Shown piece after piece: positions 23,315-33,896 of a DNA stretch of 64,000 nt; within the stretch, counting starts at the first letter, position 1; each line of letters starts with the position of its first letter. Position numbers and translations under genes: made by a program. The notes beneath the pieces are model-generated. The model saw nothing but the letters and a program-made list of their open reading frames with translations, searched no databases and had not been told where the DNA came from. This DNA comes from Knoellia remsis (GTDB lineage Bacteria > Actinomycetota > Actinomycetes > Actinomycetales > Dermatophilaceae), in assembly GCF_003002895.1 (NCBI RefSeq), contig NZ_PVTI01000005.1:62001-126000 (forward strand), in the 5' to 3' direction.

Positions 23315-24449
23315 CGGGCCGCTCGAGCCAGTAGAAGCTCGCCGACGCCAGGGGGATCGTCAGTACGAGGGTCAGGCCCAGTCGTTCCCAGAAATGGCCG
23401 GTGAAGACTCCCAGGCCGGTGTGCTCGTCGATCAGCGCCAACACGATGACGTGGTAGGCGAAGACTCCGTACGAGATCGACCCCAGATACTTTGCCACCG
23501 GCCCGCCCAAGAGAATGCCCACGGTGGTGGACCGGCTGGGAACAATGGCGGGAACGACGATGAAAAAGCCCACGAGGCCGTAAGCGAGGCTCTTGAAGGC
23601 TGCCTCCGCAGCCGTCGGCTCCTCGAGCCCGTAGGGGCCTGCCACGGGGGAGGTCGCGATGACCAGGACGGCGGCGGCAAGCGCCCATGCCGTTCCCGGT
23701 CGGGCCGCGATCGCCTCGGCCGCGGACGGTCTCAGCAGGCCGAGCTCGCGACCCACTTGCCACGCGGCAAGCAGCATCCCCAGTGCGAACCATCCGAGGA
23801 ACCCCGGCAGCCAGAGGCGCGCTTGGGGCTGGTCGTGGTTCACGGCCATCCAGATGGGAGAGGCCAGGACAGCGACGGCACAGATGCCCATGACTCGCCA
23901 CACCCAGGCCGCGTCGCGCCGTCCGCGGCAGAGCACAAGCGCAATCACCGGAAGCGCGACATAGAAGGCCACCTCGGTTGCCAGGCTCCACATCTGGGTG
24001 AGCCCCACCAGGAACTGCTCGGAGACGTAGATGTGGATGAGGGTGGCGTGCTCGAGATAGGCGCTCAGTGGTGCGCCCTTGGTCGGCGCGAGGACCGCGG
24101 CGAGGCCGGTCGCGAGCCAAGCGACGGGCAGGATGCGGAGGGCGCGGTGCAGGAAGTAGCTCCTTGTCCGTGGACGGCGAGTGCGGGCGAGGTGAGCAAC
24201 CGCATGTGGCCGAAAGAGCAAGAACCCCGAGATCACGAAGAAGACCGCAACCCCGACGTCGAGGCGGGCCAGGAGAGGACCGAAGGCGCTCGTCGTCGTG
24301 GTGCCGCTCTGGAACCCGACGTGGGTGAGCACCACCATCAACGCTCCGACTGCTCTCAAGGCATCGAGCATGGGGAAGCGGCGCGGCTCCAGGTCAGGGG
24401 CTGCCGGGACCGAGGGCTCGCGAAGGCGGGACCGAAGCTGAGTGGTCAT
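23256..24449 (-). CDS. Acyltransferase 3 family membrane protein (OafA/YrhL-like)
   Basis: 397 aa with ~10 helices. Family marks are LDALRAVGALMVVLTHVGF (catalytic His region), LDVGVAVFFVISGFLLFRP, RSYFLHRALRILP and WSLATEVAFY. Such proteins O-acylate surface sugars. The ATG at 24449 overlaps the upstream gene's stop in an ATGA, so translation is coupled. Its last 59 bp overlap the 3' end of aftD on the other strand. Probably modifies the same glycan with acetyl or succinyl groups. Confidence 0.88.
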   Translation of the reverse strand: MTTQLRSRLREPSVPAAPDLEPRRFPMLDALRAVGALMVVLTHVGFQSGTTTTSAFGPLLARLDVGVAVFFVISGFLLFRPHAVAHLARTRRPRTRSYFLHRALRILPVAWLATGLAAVLAPTKGAPLSAYLEHATLIHIYVSEQFLVGLTQMWSLATEVAFYVALPVIALVLCRGRRDAAWVWRVMGICAVAVLASPIWMAVNHDQPQARLWLPGFLGWFALGMLLAAWQVGRELGLLRPSAAEAIAARPGTAWALAAAVLVIATSPVAGPYGLEEPTAAEAAFKSLAYGLVGFFIVVPAIVPSRSTTVGILLGGPVAKYLGSISYGVFAYHVIVLALIDEHTGLGVFTGHFWERLGLTLVLTIPLASASFYWLERPVMRWGRRRVSRGSKVVSAS

Positions 24450-26326
24450 CGCGGAGCCGGGTTGCCCACCGTGACGTCGCCGACGCACACCTGCGCCCAT
24501 GGGTGGAGATCCTGGACGATGACAGAGGACGCAGTCCCCTGTAGCGGGACGATGACCTGTCCGGCTCCTTGGGTGAGGCGGACCGGGACCGAGTCGAGGC
24601 CGAGCGTGATGGTGGCGGACGTGTCGCTGTCGCTCACGTATCCGACTCGGACCACCCAGGTCCAGTCGAACACCCTGCTCTCCAGGGGAATCTCGATTCG
24701 GCCGTCCTCAGCGACGTAGCCGCAGCTGGTGCCGGGGACGCGCTTGGACACGGCCCCTTCGACCGTCATGGGGACGATGGACCCGTCGGTGGTGAGGTAG
24801 TACGGGTTCGTGTAGTAGGTCCGGTCGTACATGTCGCGTCTCTGCGCGGTCGTGGCGAACGGAGACAAGAACCGGCTCGTGCGGTTGTACTCGAGAGCGA
24901 GTGGACCAATGATGTCGACCGGCAGGGCTACGTCATAGATCTGGGCTTGCGCAGGCAGCGCACTGACGGAGGCCCGAGCCTTCTCAGTGAATGGTCGGTA
25001 GGGGTTGGCGGATTGAATCCGCGCATAGCCGTTGTAGGAGTTGAGGGAGAGCACGAAAACAGCGGTCGCAAGAAGAGATCCAGAGGTGATGCCGACGCGC
25101 CGTGCCAGTCCGGAGGGGAGCAACGTCGGCGACCTGTGCCACGGCCGCTGCTCGTTCGGAAGTGCCATCAGCACATATCCGACGGCGACGACAAGGGGGA
25201 GCGCAGCATCCGCGATGTAGCGCGGTTCCAGCCCAGCAGCCGAACCGATGACGAGAACTCGGCTGACGGCCAAGGTTGCCATTGAGGCAACCAGGTACGT
25301 GGCGAGTGACGCCCAAGCCCTACCGGCGCCACGCCGCACGGCGAACGTTGCGAGGACGCACAATGTCGCAACAACCCAGAAGAACCAGTCGAACGCTGGT
25401 GGCGACGAGGGGTAGCCAGTCCCGTAACTCACCGAGGTCCAGGACCATGGGCCGCCGAACGCGGCGGGCACGAAGTTCCGGAGCACCGCGAAGTAGGCGA
25501 AGGAGGAGAGGGTCGAAGCGGTCGGTGCGCCGATGGTTGCCGGGGTGTCGGATCTGCCGGCCGACCAGAGATAGATCCACACGAAACCCGCAGTAACTAC
25601 TGCGTACCCGGCCCAGACGACCCAGGTCCGTCGGACCAACCGCAGGAGTGGACCGGGTCGGAGGCGAGTCTCGGGCACGAGTGCCAACGTGAACACCGCG
25701 ACATACGGCAGGTACACGAGGAACTTCTCGAAGCTCACTGCTCCGAAGAGCAGCCACGCCGTCGCGCCGACGGCGTTCGCGACCCGCCCGTGGCGGACGT
25801 AGAGAACGTGATGTCGAAGGGCGCCGGCGATCATCGCCATGAGCGGGAGCCAGATGATCGCGGCGGAGAGCCACGTGAACGCGGGCAGGGTGAGCGGCGT
25901 GAGACAGTAGAGCGCGAACGGCACGAGGACGAGCGGTCGCCGCCCGAAGAGCGTGCACAGCAGCCGCCACACGAGCCACGCGACGACCACCTGCCCGGCG
26001 ATGAGCAGGGCGACCGTCACGTTCCAGTCGAGCGGCGCGAAGTGCGCGAGCAGCCACATGACGGCGAAACCCACGGGCTCGAAGTGCCCCGTGTGGACGC
26101 GGGTGAGGTAGTCCCAGTCGAGGTCGTTCTCGAGCGCTCGGGTCGTGAGCATGAAGTCGTCGGTGATGAACCAGCCGTCCTTGAGGACGGTGAGCCGGAA
26201 CGCCATCGTCACGGCGACGATGGTCAGCGCGGCGACCCGGATGGGATTGCGCACGACGAAACTGTCGGTGCCCTCCTCGTCGGAGGTGTCGTGGTCCGGG
26301 GGGACCGCCGTCACGGCTTCTGTCAC
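24446..26326 (-). CDS. Polytopic membrane protein, GT-C glycosyltransferase-like
   Basis: About 626 aa with ten or more hydrophobic helices and a C-terminal extracytoplasmic domain of ~180 residues. The first periplasmic loop has DGWFITDDFMLTTRA; paired acidic residues here are the usual catalytic/metal site of GT-C enzymes that use polyprenyl-phosphate sugars. I do not recognise a named family. The GTG at 26326 is preferred to that at 26332 because GAAGGGG lies 7 nt upstream of it. Coupled by ATGA overlap to the acyltransferase. Base composition is lower in GC than the window average. Confidence 0.65.
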   Translation of the reverse strand: MTEAVTAVPPDHDTSDEEGTDSFVVRNPIRVAALTIVAVTMAFRLTVLKDGWFITDDFMLTTRALENDLDWDYLTRVHTGHFEPVGFAVMWLLAHFAPLDWNVTVALLIAGQVVVAWLVWRLLCTLFGRRPLVLVPFALYCLTPLTLPAFTWLSAAIIWLPLMAMIAGALRHHVLYVRHGRVANAVGATAWLLFGAVSFEKFLVYLPYVAVFTLALVPETRLRPGPLLRLVRRTWVVWAGYAVVTAGFVWIYLWSAGRSDTPATIGAPTASTLSSFAYFAVLRNFVPAAFGGPWSWTSVSYGTGYPSSPPAFDWFFWVVATLCVLATFAVRRGAGRAWASLATYLVASMATLAVSRVLVIGSAAGLEPRYIADAALPLVVAVGYVLMALPNEQRPWHRSPTLLPSGLARRVGITSGSLLATAVFVLSLNSYNGYARIQSANPYRPFTEKARASVSALPAQAQIYDVALPVDIIGPLALEYNRTSRFLSPFATTAQRRDMYDRTYYTNPYYLTTDGSIVPMTVEGAVSKRVPGTSCGYVAEDGRIEIPLESRVFDWTWVVRVGYVSDSDTSATITLGLDSVPVRLTQGAGQVIVPLQGTASSVIVQDLHPWAQVCVGDVTVGNPAPR

Positions 26327-26406
26327 CTGCACACCCCTTCATGCCCGCTCACCGGTTGGCAGCGGCGAGGCAAGAGTAGCCGCCCAGTGCACGGGCCCAT
26401 GCTCGT

Positions 26407-26412
26407 TAGGCT
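26407..26412 (+). promoter_or_regulatory. -10 box (leaderless) of membrane protein gene
   Basis: TAGGCT followed by 6 nt and the GTG start at 26419, in the gap between divergent genes. Confidence 0.5.
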
Positions 26413-26418
26413 GCGTCG

Positions 26419-28110
26419 GTGCGCCCGCCGCCCCCACCCCTCGTCACTGCCGGTGTCGCGGGTGCCGTCGTGACGGGAGTCGTCCTCGGACCGGCCCTCG
26501 GTCCCGGGCTCGTCCAGTCCTACGACCTCGTGTGGTCGCCCGACCCGACGGTCACACCGTTCGCCCTCGGTGTCGGCACTCCGGCGCCGCGGGCCGTGCC
26601 GAGCGAGCTCGTGGTGACACTGTTGGGCCTCGCCGTCTCCGCCGGAGTGGCGCAGAAGCTCGTGCTGTTCGGCATCCTGCTGCTCGCGGCGACCGGAGCG
26701 GCCGCGTTGCTGCTCTCCGTCCGGCCGGACGCCGGGCGGCTCCCCACCGTGACGACGGCGGTGGCCGCCTTGTGGAACCCGTTCGTCGCGGAACGTCTCG
26801 TCATCGGGCACTGGCCGGTTCTGTTGGGGTATGCCGTCCTGCCGTGGGCGCTCAGAGCCCTCCTTCGCGTTCCGTCAGCGGGCGTCCTGCCGCTCTGCGC
26901 CTGGGTCGTCGTCGCCGGCCTGGGTGGCGCGAACGCGTGGGTCGTCGTCGCCCCCCTCGTGGTCCTCGCCGCCGTCGCCCTCCGCATCGGGCTCGGGCCG
27001 GCAGCGACGCTCGCCGCCACCGCTCTGGGAAGCGCGGCCGTGTGGGCGGTCCCCGCACTCGCTTCGCGAGTGACCGGCGACGCCCGGGGTTTCGAGGAGT
27101 TCGCGCTGCGCGCCGACGGACCGGCCGGGCTCGTCGTCTCCGCCCTGGGTGGCGGAGGTCTGTGGAATGCGTCCAGCCACCCACCGGAACGGGCGGCGGG
27201 CCTGCTCTCCGTGGCGACCGCTGCCCTGCTCTGCCTCGGCGCGCTCGCCGTTGCCACCGACCGGACGACGCGCGGCCGCGTCGCCCTTGTCGGCGTCGCG
27301 GGCGCCGGCCTGGCCCTCGCGGTGCTCCCAGCGCTTGCGGGCCGTGCCGGGCTGTGGGACGTCGCGGCCGCCGTCCCCGGGGGAGCGCTCCTCCGCGACT
27401 CGCACAAGCTCGTCGCGGCGTGGGTCGCCGTGGCCGCTGTCGGCATCGGCGTCGGCGTCCACCGCCTCGTCTCACGCAACCACGCCCTGGTGCCGCTCGC
27501 GGCCCTTGCCCTGTTGGCCCTGCCCGCCATGCTCCCTTCGCTCGCGTGGGGAGTGGGCGGGCGCCTGTCGGCAGTGGCGGTCCCCGAGGACCTGAGCGAG
27601 GCGGCACGGGTGGCCTCCGGGGCAGGGGACGGCGCCGTTGCCCTGCTGCCGTGGGGCCAGTTCCGTCGCTACGAATGGAACGACCGCCGGGTGTCGCTCT
27701 CGCTCGTGCCCCGCATGGTCGACAGCCCCGTCGTCTTCGACGACTCGCTGCCGCTGTCGTCCGGCCGGGTCCGAGGGGAGGACCCCGTCGCGGCGGAGGT
27801 GACGGCCGCTCTCGACAGTGGGGCCGACCCGTGGCGCGTCCTGGCCGACCAGGGCATCCGGTACGCCGTCGTCGAGCGTGGCCCCGGCGTCGCCACGACG
27901 CCGGACCCGCCGAGAACCGCCTCGACCCTATGGTCGTCCGACAGTGCGCTCGTGGTGGACCTCGGACCCTCCGTCGACGGGCTCGACCGTGAAGCGACCA
28001 ACAGTATCCTCGTCGGTTGGGGCATCGCCCTCGTCACAACGGTTTTCGTCCTCGTGGGGCTGGCGCGCCGTGTGCTCGAAGGCGCTGGTGGCAGGCGTAC
28101 CAAGTGGTAA
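26419..28110 (+). CDS. Polytopic membrane protein, putative GT-C type
   Basis: 563 aa with about eleven hydrophobic helices, rich in Ala/Val/Leu, and a C-terminal extracytoplasmic part of ~150 residues followed by a final helix (SILVGWGIALVTTVFVLVGLA). A periplasmic loop reads LWNPFVAERLVIGHWPVLLGYAVLP, and a later one LLRDSHKLVAAWVAV. The (N/D)-x-HK turn before a helix is shared with the AftD-like protein here (RNAHKFD), so a sugar-transfer role is likely. Function not assigned. The TAA stop is part of the -10 box of the next gene. Confidence 0.6.
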   Translation: MRPPPPPLVTAGVAGAVVTGVVLGPALGPGLVQSYDLVWSPDPTVTPFALGVGTPAPRAVPSELVVTLLGLAVSAGVAQKLVLFGILLLAATGAAALLLSVRPDAGRLPTVTTAVAALWNPFVAERLVIGHWPVLLGYAVLPWALRALLRVPSAGVLPLCAWVVVAGLGGANAWVVVAPLVVLAAVALRIGLGPAATLAATALGSAAVWAVPALASRVTGDARGFEEFALRADGPAGLVVSALGGGGLWNASSHPPERAAGLLSVATAALLCLGALAVATDRTTRGRVALVGVAGAGLALAVLPALAGRAGLWDVAAAVPGGALLRDSHKLVAAWVAVAAVGIGVGVHRLVSRNHALVPLAALALLALPAMLPSLAWGVGGRLSAVAVPEDLSEAARVASGAGDGAVALLPWGQFRRYEWNDRRVSLSLVPRMVDSPVVFDDSLPLSSGRVRGEDPVAAEVTAALDSGADPWRVLADQGIRYAVVERGPGVATTPDPPRTASTLWSSDSALVVDLGPSVDGLDREATNSILVGWGIALVTTVFVLVGLARRVLEGAGGRRTKW

Positions 28111-28120
28111 CGTTCGCGCC

Positions 28121-28261
28121 ATGAATCCCGCTGTCAACCGTGTGGTCGCGTTCGTCGTCGGCGTCATCCTCGCCCTCTTTGCGATCTTCGCAGCGGTCTC
28201 CGCTCTCTCGTCCTCGTCCTCGGCGAGCGACACCGAGGTCGTCCAGTACGACGCTCCCTGA
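28121..28261 (+). CDS. Small membrane protein, DUF2613-like
   Basis: 46 aa: one hydrophobic helix (VVAFVVGVILALFAIFAAV) and a short Ser/acidic tail. Size and pattern resemble DUF2613 proteins, which in Mycobacterium tuberculosis (Rv0236A) sit beside aftD. TAACGT (28108-28113) lies 7 nt before the ATG, a leaderless arrangement. The strong local match of promoter, start and family context supports a real gene despite its size. Function unknown. Confidence 0.65.
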   Translation: MNPAVNRVVAFVVGVILALFAIFAAVSALSSSSSASDTEVVQYDAP

Positions 28262-28332
28262 GAGCTCGCCGGCGCCTCGAGGAGGCCGCCGAGGTCGGGA
28301 CTGCCCGACACCACCAGTCACGAAGGAGTGAA

Positions 28333-29316
28333 ATGCGTCGTCTCATCGGTCCGCTGGCATTCGGCCTGGCGGGCTTCCTGCTGTGTGCGGCGGTCCTCCT
28401 CCTGACCTGGGCGCCCGGCCAGCTCAAGCGCACGCCGACGGACATCAAGTCCGAGACGAGGCTGAGCGGCATGGGCAACGTCCTGCCGACCGGTGACGCG
28501 GCTCCGGTCAAGGCCATCAGCTACACCAAGGCCGACGGCGAGAAGTCCGACAGTGACGTCGTGGTCTTCGACACCTTCACCTGCCTCATCAAGGACCCGG
28601 ACGGCACCGCGCCCGACTGTGTCGACGCGCAGGATCCGCAGCGGCGCCTCGTCAACGCCTCGACCGACCGGTTCGCGACCGACCGCCGAGTGGCGACCTC
28701 GGTCAACGAGACGAAGTACACCGGGAACTCCCCGGCCCACGAGGGGGTCGTCAACAAGCTCCCGTTCGACGTGGAGAAGAAGACCTACCCGTACTGGGAC
28801 GGGCTGCTCGGCCGTGCGGTGGACCTCACCTACGAGGGCACCGAGCGAGTGTCCGGCCTCGAGACCTACAAGTTCCGCGCCGTGTCGCAGGACGAGCCGG
28901 CCGAGATCGCCAAGGGCATCCAGGGCACCTACAGCAGCGACAAGACGATCTGGGTGGACCCTGTCACGGGGTCGTTCATCAACCAGCGGGAGAAGCAGGT
29001 CCGCAAGACCGACACCGGGCAGACCGTTCTCGACCTCGACTTCGGCTTCACCGACGAGACGGTTGCCAAGAACGTCAAGGACGCGAAGGCCAACGGCTCC
29101 CGACTCGGGATGCTCGGCACGCTGCCGTGGATTCTCGGCGCCCTCGGTCTGGTCAGCCTCGCCGTCGGGATCGTCGCCTGGATGGCGGGCCGCGGTGAGA
29201 CCGTTCCGGCCAGGCGCCGCGAGACCTACGACTCGACGGATGACATCTTCGGTGACCCCGACGACCTCGCGGCTGACACGACGACGCGCAGCCGGTCGGA
29301 CCTGCACCGCCGCTGA
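28333..29316 (+). CDS. DUF3068 family protein (PorA-like fold)
   Basis: 327 aa. One N-terminal helix (LAFGLAGFLLCAAVLLLTW), a long extracytoplasmic region with TDRRVATSVNETKYTGN, KLPFDVEKKTYPYWDGL and SSDKTIWVDPVTG, then a C-terminal helix and short cytoplasmic tail. This layout is DUF3068, an actinobacterial family of envelope proteins of unknown role that commonly occurs beside AftD genes. The ATG has AAGGAG 4-5 nt upstream. Probably anchored at both ends with the middle outside the membrane. Confidence 0.75.
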   Translation: MRRLIGPLAFGLAGFLLCAAVLLLTWAPGQLKRTPTDIKSETRLSGMGNVLPTGDAAPVKAISYTKADGEKSDSDVVVFDTFTCLIKDPDGTAPDCVDAQDPQRRLVNASTDRFATDRRVATSVNETKYTGNSPAHEGVVNKLPFDVEKKTYPYWDGLLGRAVDLTYEGTERVSGLETYKFRAVSQDEPAEIAKGIQGTYSSDKTIWVDPVTGSFINQREKQVRKTDTGQTVLDLDFGFTDETVAKNVKDAKANGSRLGMLGTLPWILGALGLVSLAVGIVAWMAGRGETVPARRRETYDSTDDIFGDPDDLAADTTTRSRSDLHRR

Positions 29317-29329
29317 CCAGCTCGCGCCG

Positions 29330-30189
29330 TCAGTTTCTTCCGGTGCCCAACACCGTCGGTGCTGCACGCCGCAGCGCGTCCCGCCAGTCAGGCAGGCCCG
29401 CAATGCCCGCGCGCTCCCAGCGCACATGTGACAGAACGGAGTTCGCCGGTCGCTGCGCCGGGCGCGGATACGCGTCCGAAGTCGTCGGCTGCACCCGTTC
29501 CGGGTCCAGCCCGAGCTCCTCGAACACCGCGCGCGCGAACCCGAACCACGTCGTCGCGCCGGCACTCGTCCCGTGCCACACCCCACCGGCCGCCCCGCCG
29601 TCGACGAGTCGCACGATCCCGTCCGCGAGGTCGGCGGTCCACGTCGGCTGTCCGCGCTGGTCGTCGACGACGGACAGGGTCTCGCGCTCACCGGCGAGCC
29701 GCTGCATCGTCGTCGCGAAGTTCGGCCCACCGGCCCCGTAGAGCCAGGCCGTCCGGACGACGAGCGCGTCGGGTGCCGAGGCAAGCACAGCCCACTCGCC
29801 GGCCGCCTTCGTCCGTCCGTATGCCGTCCGCGGCCCGACCGGGTCGTCCTCGCCATAGGGCTCGGCGGAGTCCCCGGAGAAGACGTAGTCGGTCGACACG
29901 TGGACCAGCCGCGCACCGACAGCCGCCGAAGCGCGTGCCAGATGAGCCGCCCCCACGGCGTTGACCGAGAACGCCTGCGGCTCAGCGGTTTCCGCGTCGT
30001 CCACCGCCGTCCACGCAGCAAGGTTCGCGACAACGTCGTGACCCTCGACGGCCTCGGCACAGGCAGCCGCCGACGTCACGTCGAGGTCCGCCCGGCCCAG
30101 CGCCGTCACGGAGTGCCCGGCTGCCTCCAGCCGGGGCAGCAGGTCAGCGGCGAGCATCCCGCCAGCGCCGGTGACGAGCCAGCGCGCCA

Positions 30190-30190
<1 letters not shown>
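29330..30190 (-). CDS. rmlD: dTDP-4-dehydrorhamnose reductase
   Basis: 286 aa SDR-type enzyme, last step of dTDP-L-rhamnose synthesis. N-terminal nucleotide motif [15 protein letters not shown], active-site VSTDYVFSG and YGRTK (the Y-x3-K pair). The ATG overlaps the rmlB stop (TGATG), so rmlB and rmlD are coupled. Longer upstream frames run through rmlB and are shadows. The C-terminal part ends in a basic tail ([12 protein letters not shown]). Confidence 0.95.
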
Positions 30191-32738
<2,548 letters not shown>

Positions 32739-32754
32739 AGCGAGCGCCGCGCCC

Positions 32755-32850
32755 CAGCATTATCGGGCCACCCGATAATCGCCCACTCGACCCGACAAGG
32801 CTTCTCGGGCGGAGCGGGAGGGAGTCGTCCGGGCCACCGGTCGTGAGCTG
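32755..32850. repeat. Intergenic nested palindrome, copy 2 (right end decayed)
   Basis: The left end is intact: the hairpin ATTATCGGG-cca-CCCGATAAT (32758-32778) inside a CAGC flank, then the core hairpin (ACCCGA, 32789-32794, to CTCGGG). The right end (about 32828-32850) matches only in part (CGGGCCACCGG ... GAGCTG). Same orientation as copy 1, and again between convergent genes (rmlC and a methyltransferase). Confidence 0.7.
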
Positions 32851-32890
32851 CACGGCGACTGCAACCAGCCACCGGGGCGCCACCCCGCCC

Positions 32891-33706
32891 TCAGCTGGCC
32901 GGCTTGTGGCAGACGAAGATCGCCGTTCCCGGCAGGATCGCGCCGCGCAACGGCGACCAGCCGCCCCACGTCGCCGTGTTGTCCGCCGGCCACTCCGGCT
33001 CGACGAGGTCCTCGAGCACGAGCCCCGCCGCGACGACCTCGCGCACCCGGTCGCCCAGCGTGCGGTGGTGCTCGACATACGTCGCCCGCCCCGAGCCGTC
33101 CGACTCGACGTACGGCGTGCGGTCGAAGTAGCCGTGCCGGGCGACGAGCCCGCCCTCGCCGGGGTCGTCGGGGAAGGCCCACCGCACCGGGTGCGTCGTC
33201 GAGAAGACGAACCGCCCGCCGGGGCGAAGCACCCGCGACACCTCACGCAGCACCGCCGCGCTGTCCGCGACGAAGGGCACGACACCGTATGCCGTGTAGA
33301 CCGTGTCGAAGACCGCGTCACCGAAGGGGAGGGTGAGGGCGTCGCACTGCAGCAGCGGGGGAGCGACACCGGTCCGCTCGCTCACGTCCCGGCCGACGGC
33401 GAGCATCCCGGCCGAGAGGTCGCTCGCGACGACGCGCGCCCCCACCTCGCGGGTGAGCCAGCGGGCGCACTGACCGGCGCCGGCGCCGATCTCGAGGATC
33501 ACCTGGTCGGACGTCGCGGAGAGCAGCCCGAGCTGCTCCTCGGTCCAGCCCTCCGGCCCCCAGACGAACTCCTCGTCCCCGAGGAAGGCGCCGTGCTCGG
33601 CGTAGTAGTCGGCGGCCTCACCGTCCCACCACGAGCGGTTCGCCGACTGGGTCTCGGGGGTGCCGACCTCACGTCGCCCCACCGACCCCGTCACGCGCGC
33701 CCCCAC
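32891..33706 (-). CDS. Class I SAM-dependent methyltransferase
   Basis: 271 aa. Motif I VILEIGAGAGQCARWL, then DLSAGMLAVGRDV, LLQCDALTLPFGDAVFDTVYTAYGVVPF and LREVSRVLRPGGRFVFSTTHP. N-terminal NRSWWDGEAADYYAEHGAFLGDEEFVWGPEG is the pattern of a family widespread in actinobacteria, substrate unknown. The GTG at 33706 is supported by a CAAAGT hexamer 6 nt upstream. It diverges from rpsA. Confidence 0.85.
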   Translation of the reverse strand: MGARVTGSVGRREVGTPETQSANRSWWDGEAADYYAEHGAFLGDEEFVWGPEGWTEEQLGLLSATSDQVILEIGAGAGQCARWLTREVGARVVASDLSAGMLAVGRDVSERTGVAPPLLQCDALTLPFGDAVFDTVYTAYGVVPFVADSAAVLREVSRVLRPGGRFVFSTTHPVRWAFPDDPGEGGLVARHGYFDRTPYVESDGSGRATYVEHHRTLGDRVREVVAAGLVLEDLVEPEWPADNTATWGGWSPLRGAILPGTAIFVCHKPAS

Positions 33707-33756
33707 AGCGGGACTTTGCGCAGGTCACGAAGGGGAGCGGACGGCATACGACCGTT

Positions 33757-33786
33757 TTGACCACGCACAGACAGGCTCGGTAGGCT
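33757..33786 (+). promoter_or_regulatory. Promoter of rpsA
   Basis: TTGACC (33757-33762), 18 nt spacer, TAGGCT (33781-33786): the only clear two-box housekeeping promoter I see in the window. It gives a leader of ~105 nt with a small GCCCG/CGGGC hairpin near 33825-33836, a place where S1 could act on its own message. Confidence 0.65.
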
Positions 33787-33896
33787 GGACGAGCATTCGT
33801 GTGCGTTCATGCATGCCCGTCGGGCACTGCGCAGGCACGCGACGCGTCCAGAACCATCCCATCGATTCCATCTGTCCACATCGGAGTTCCTACTAC

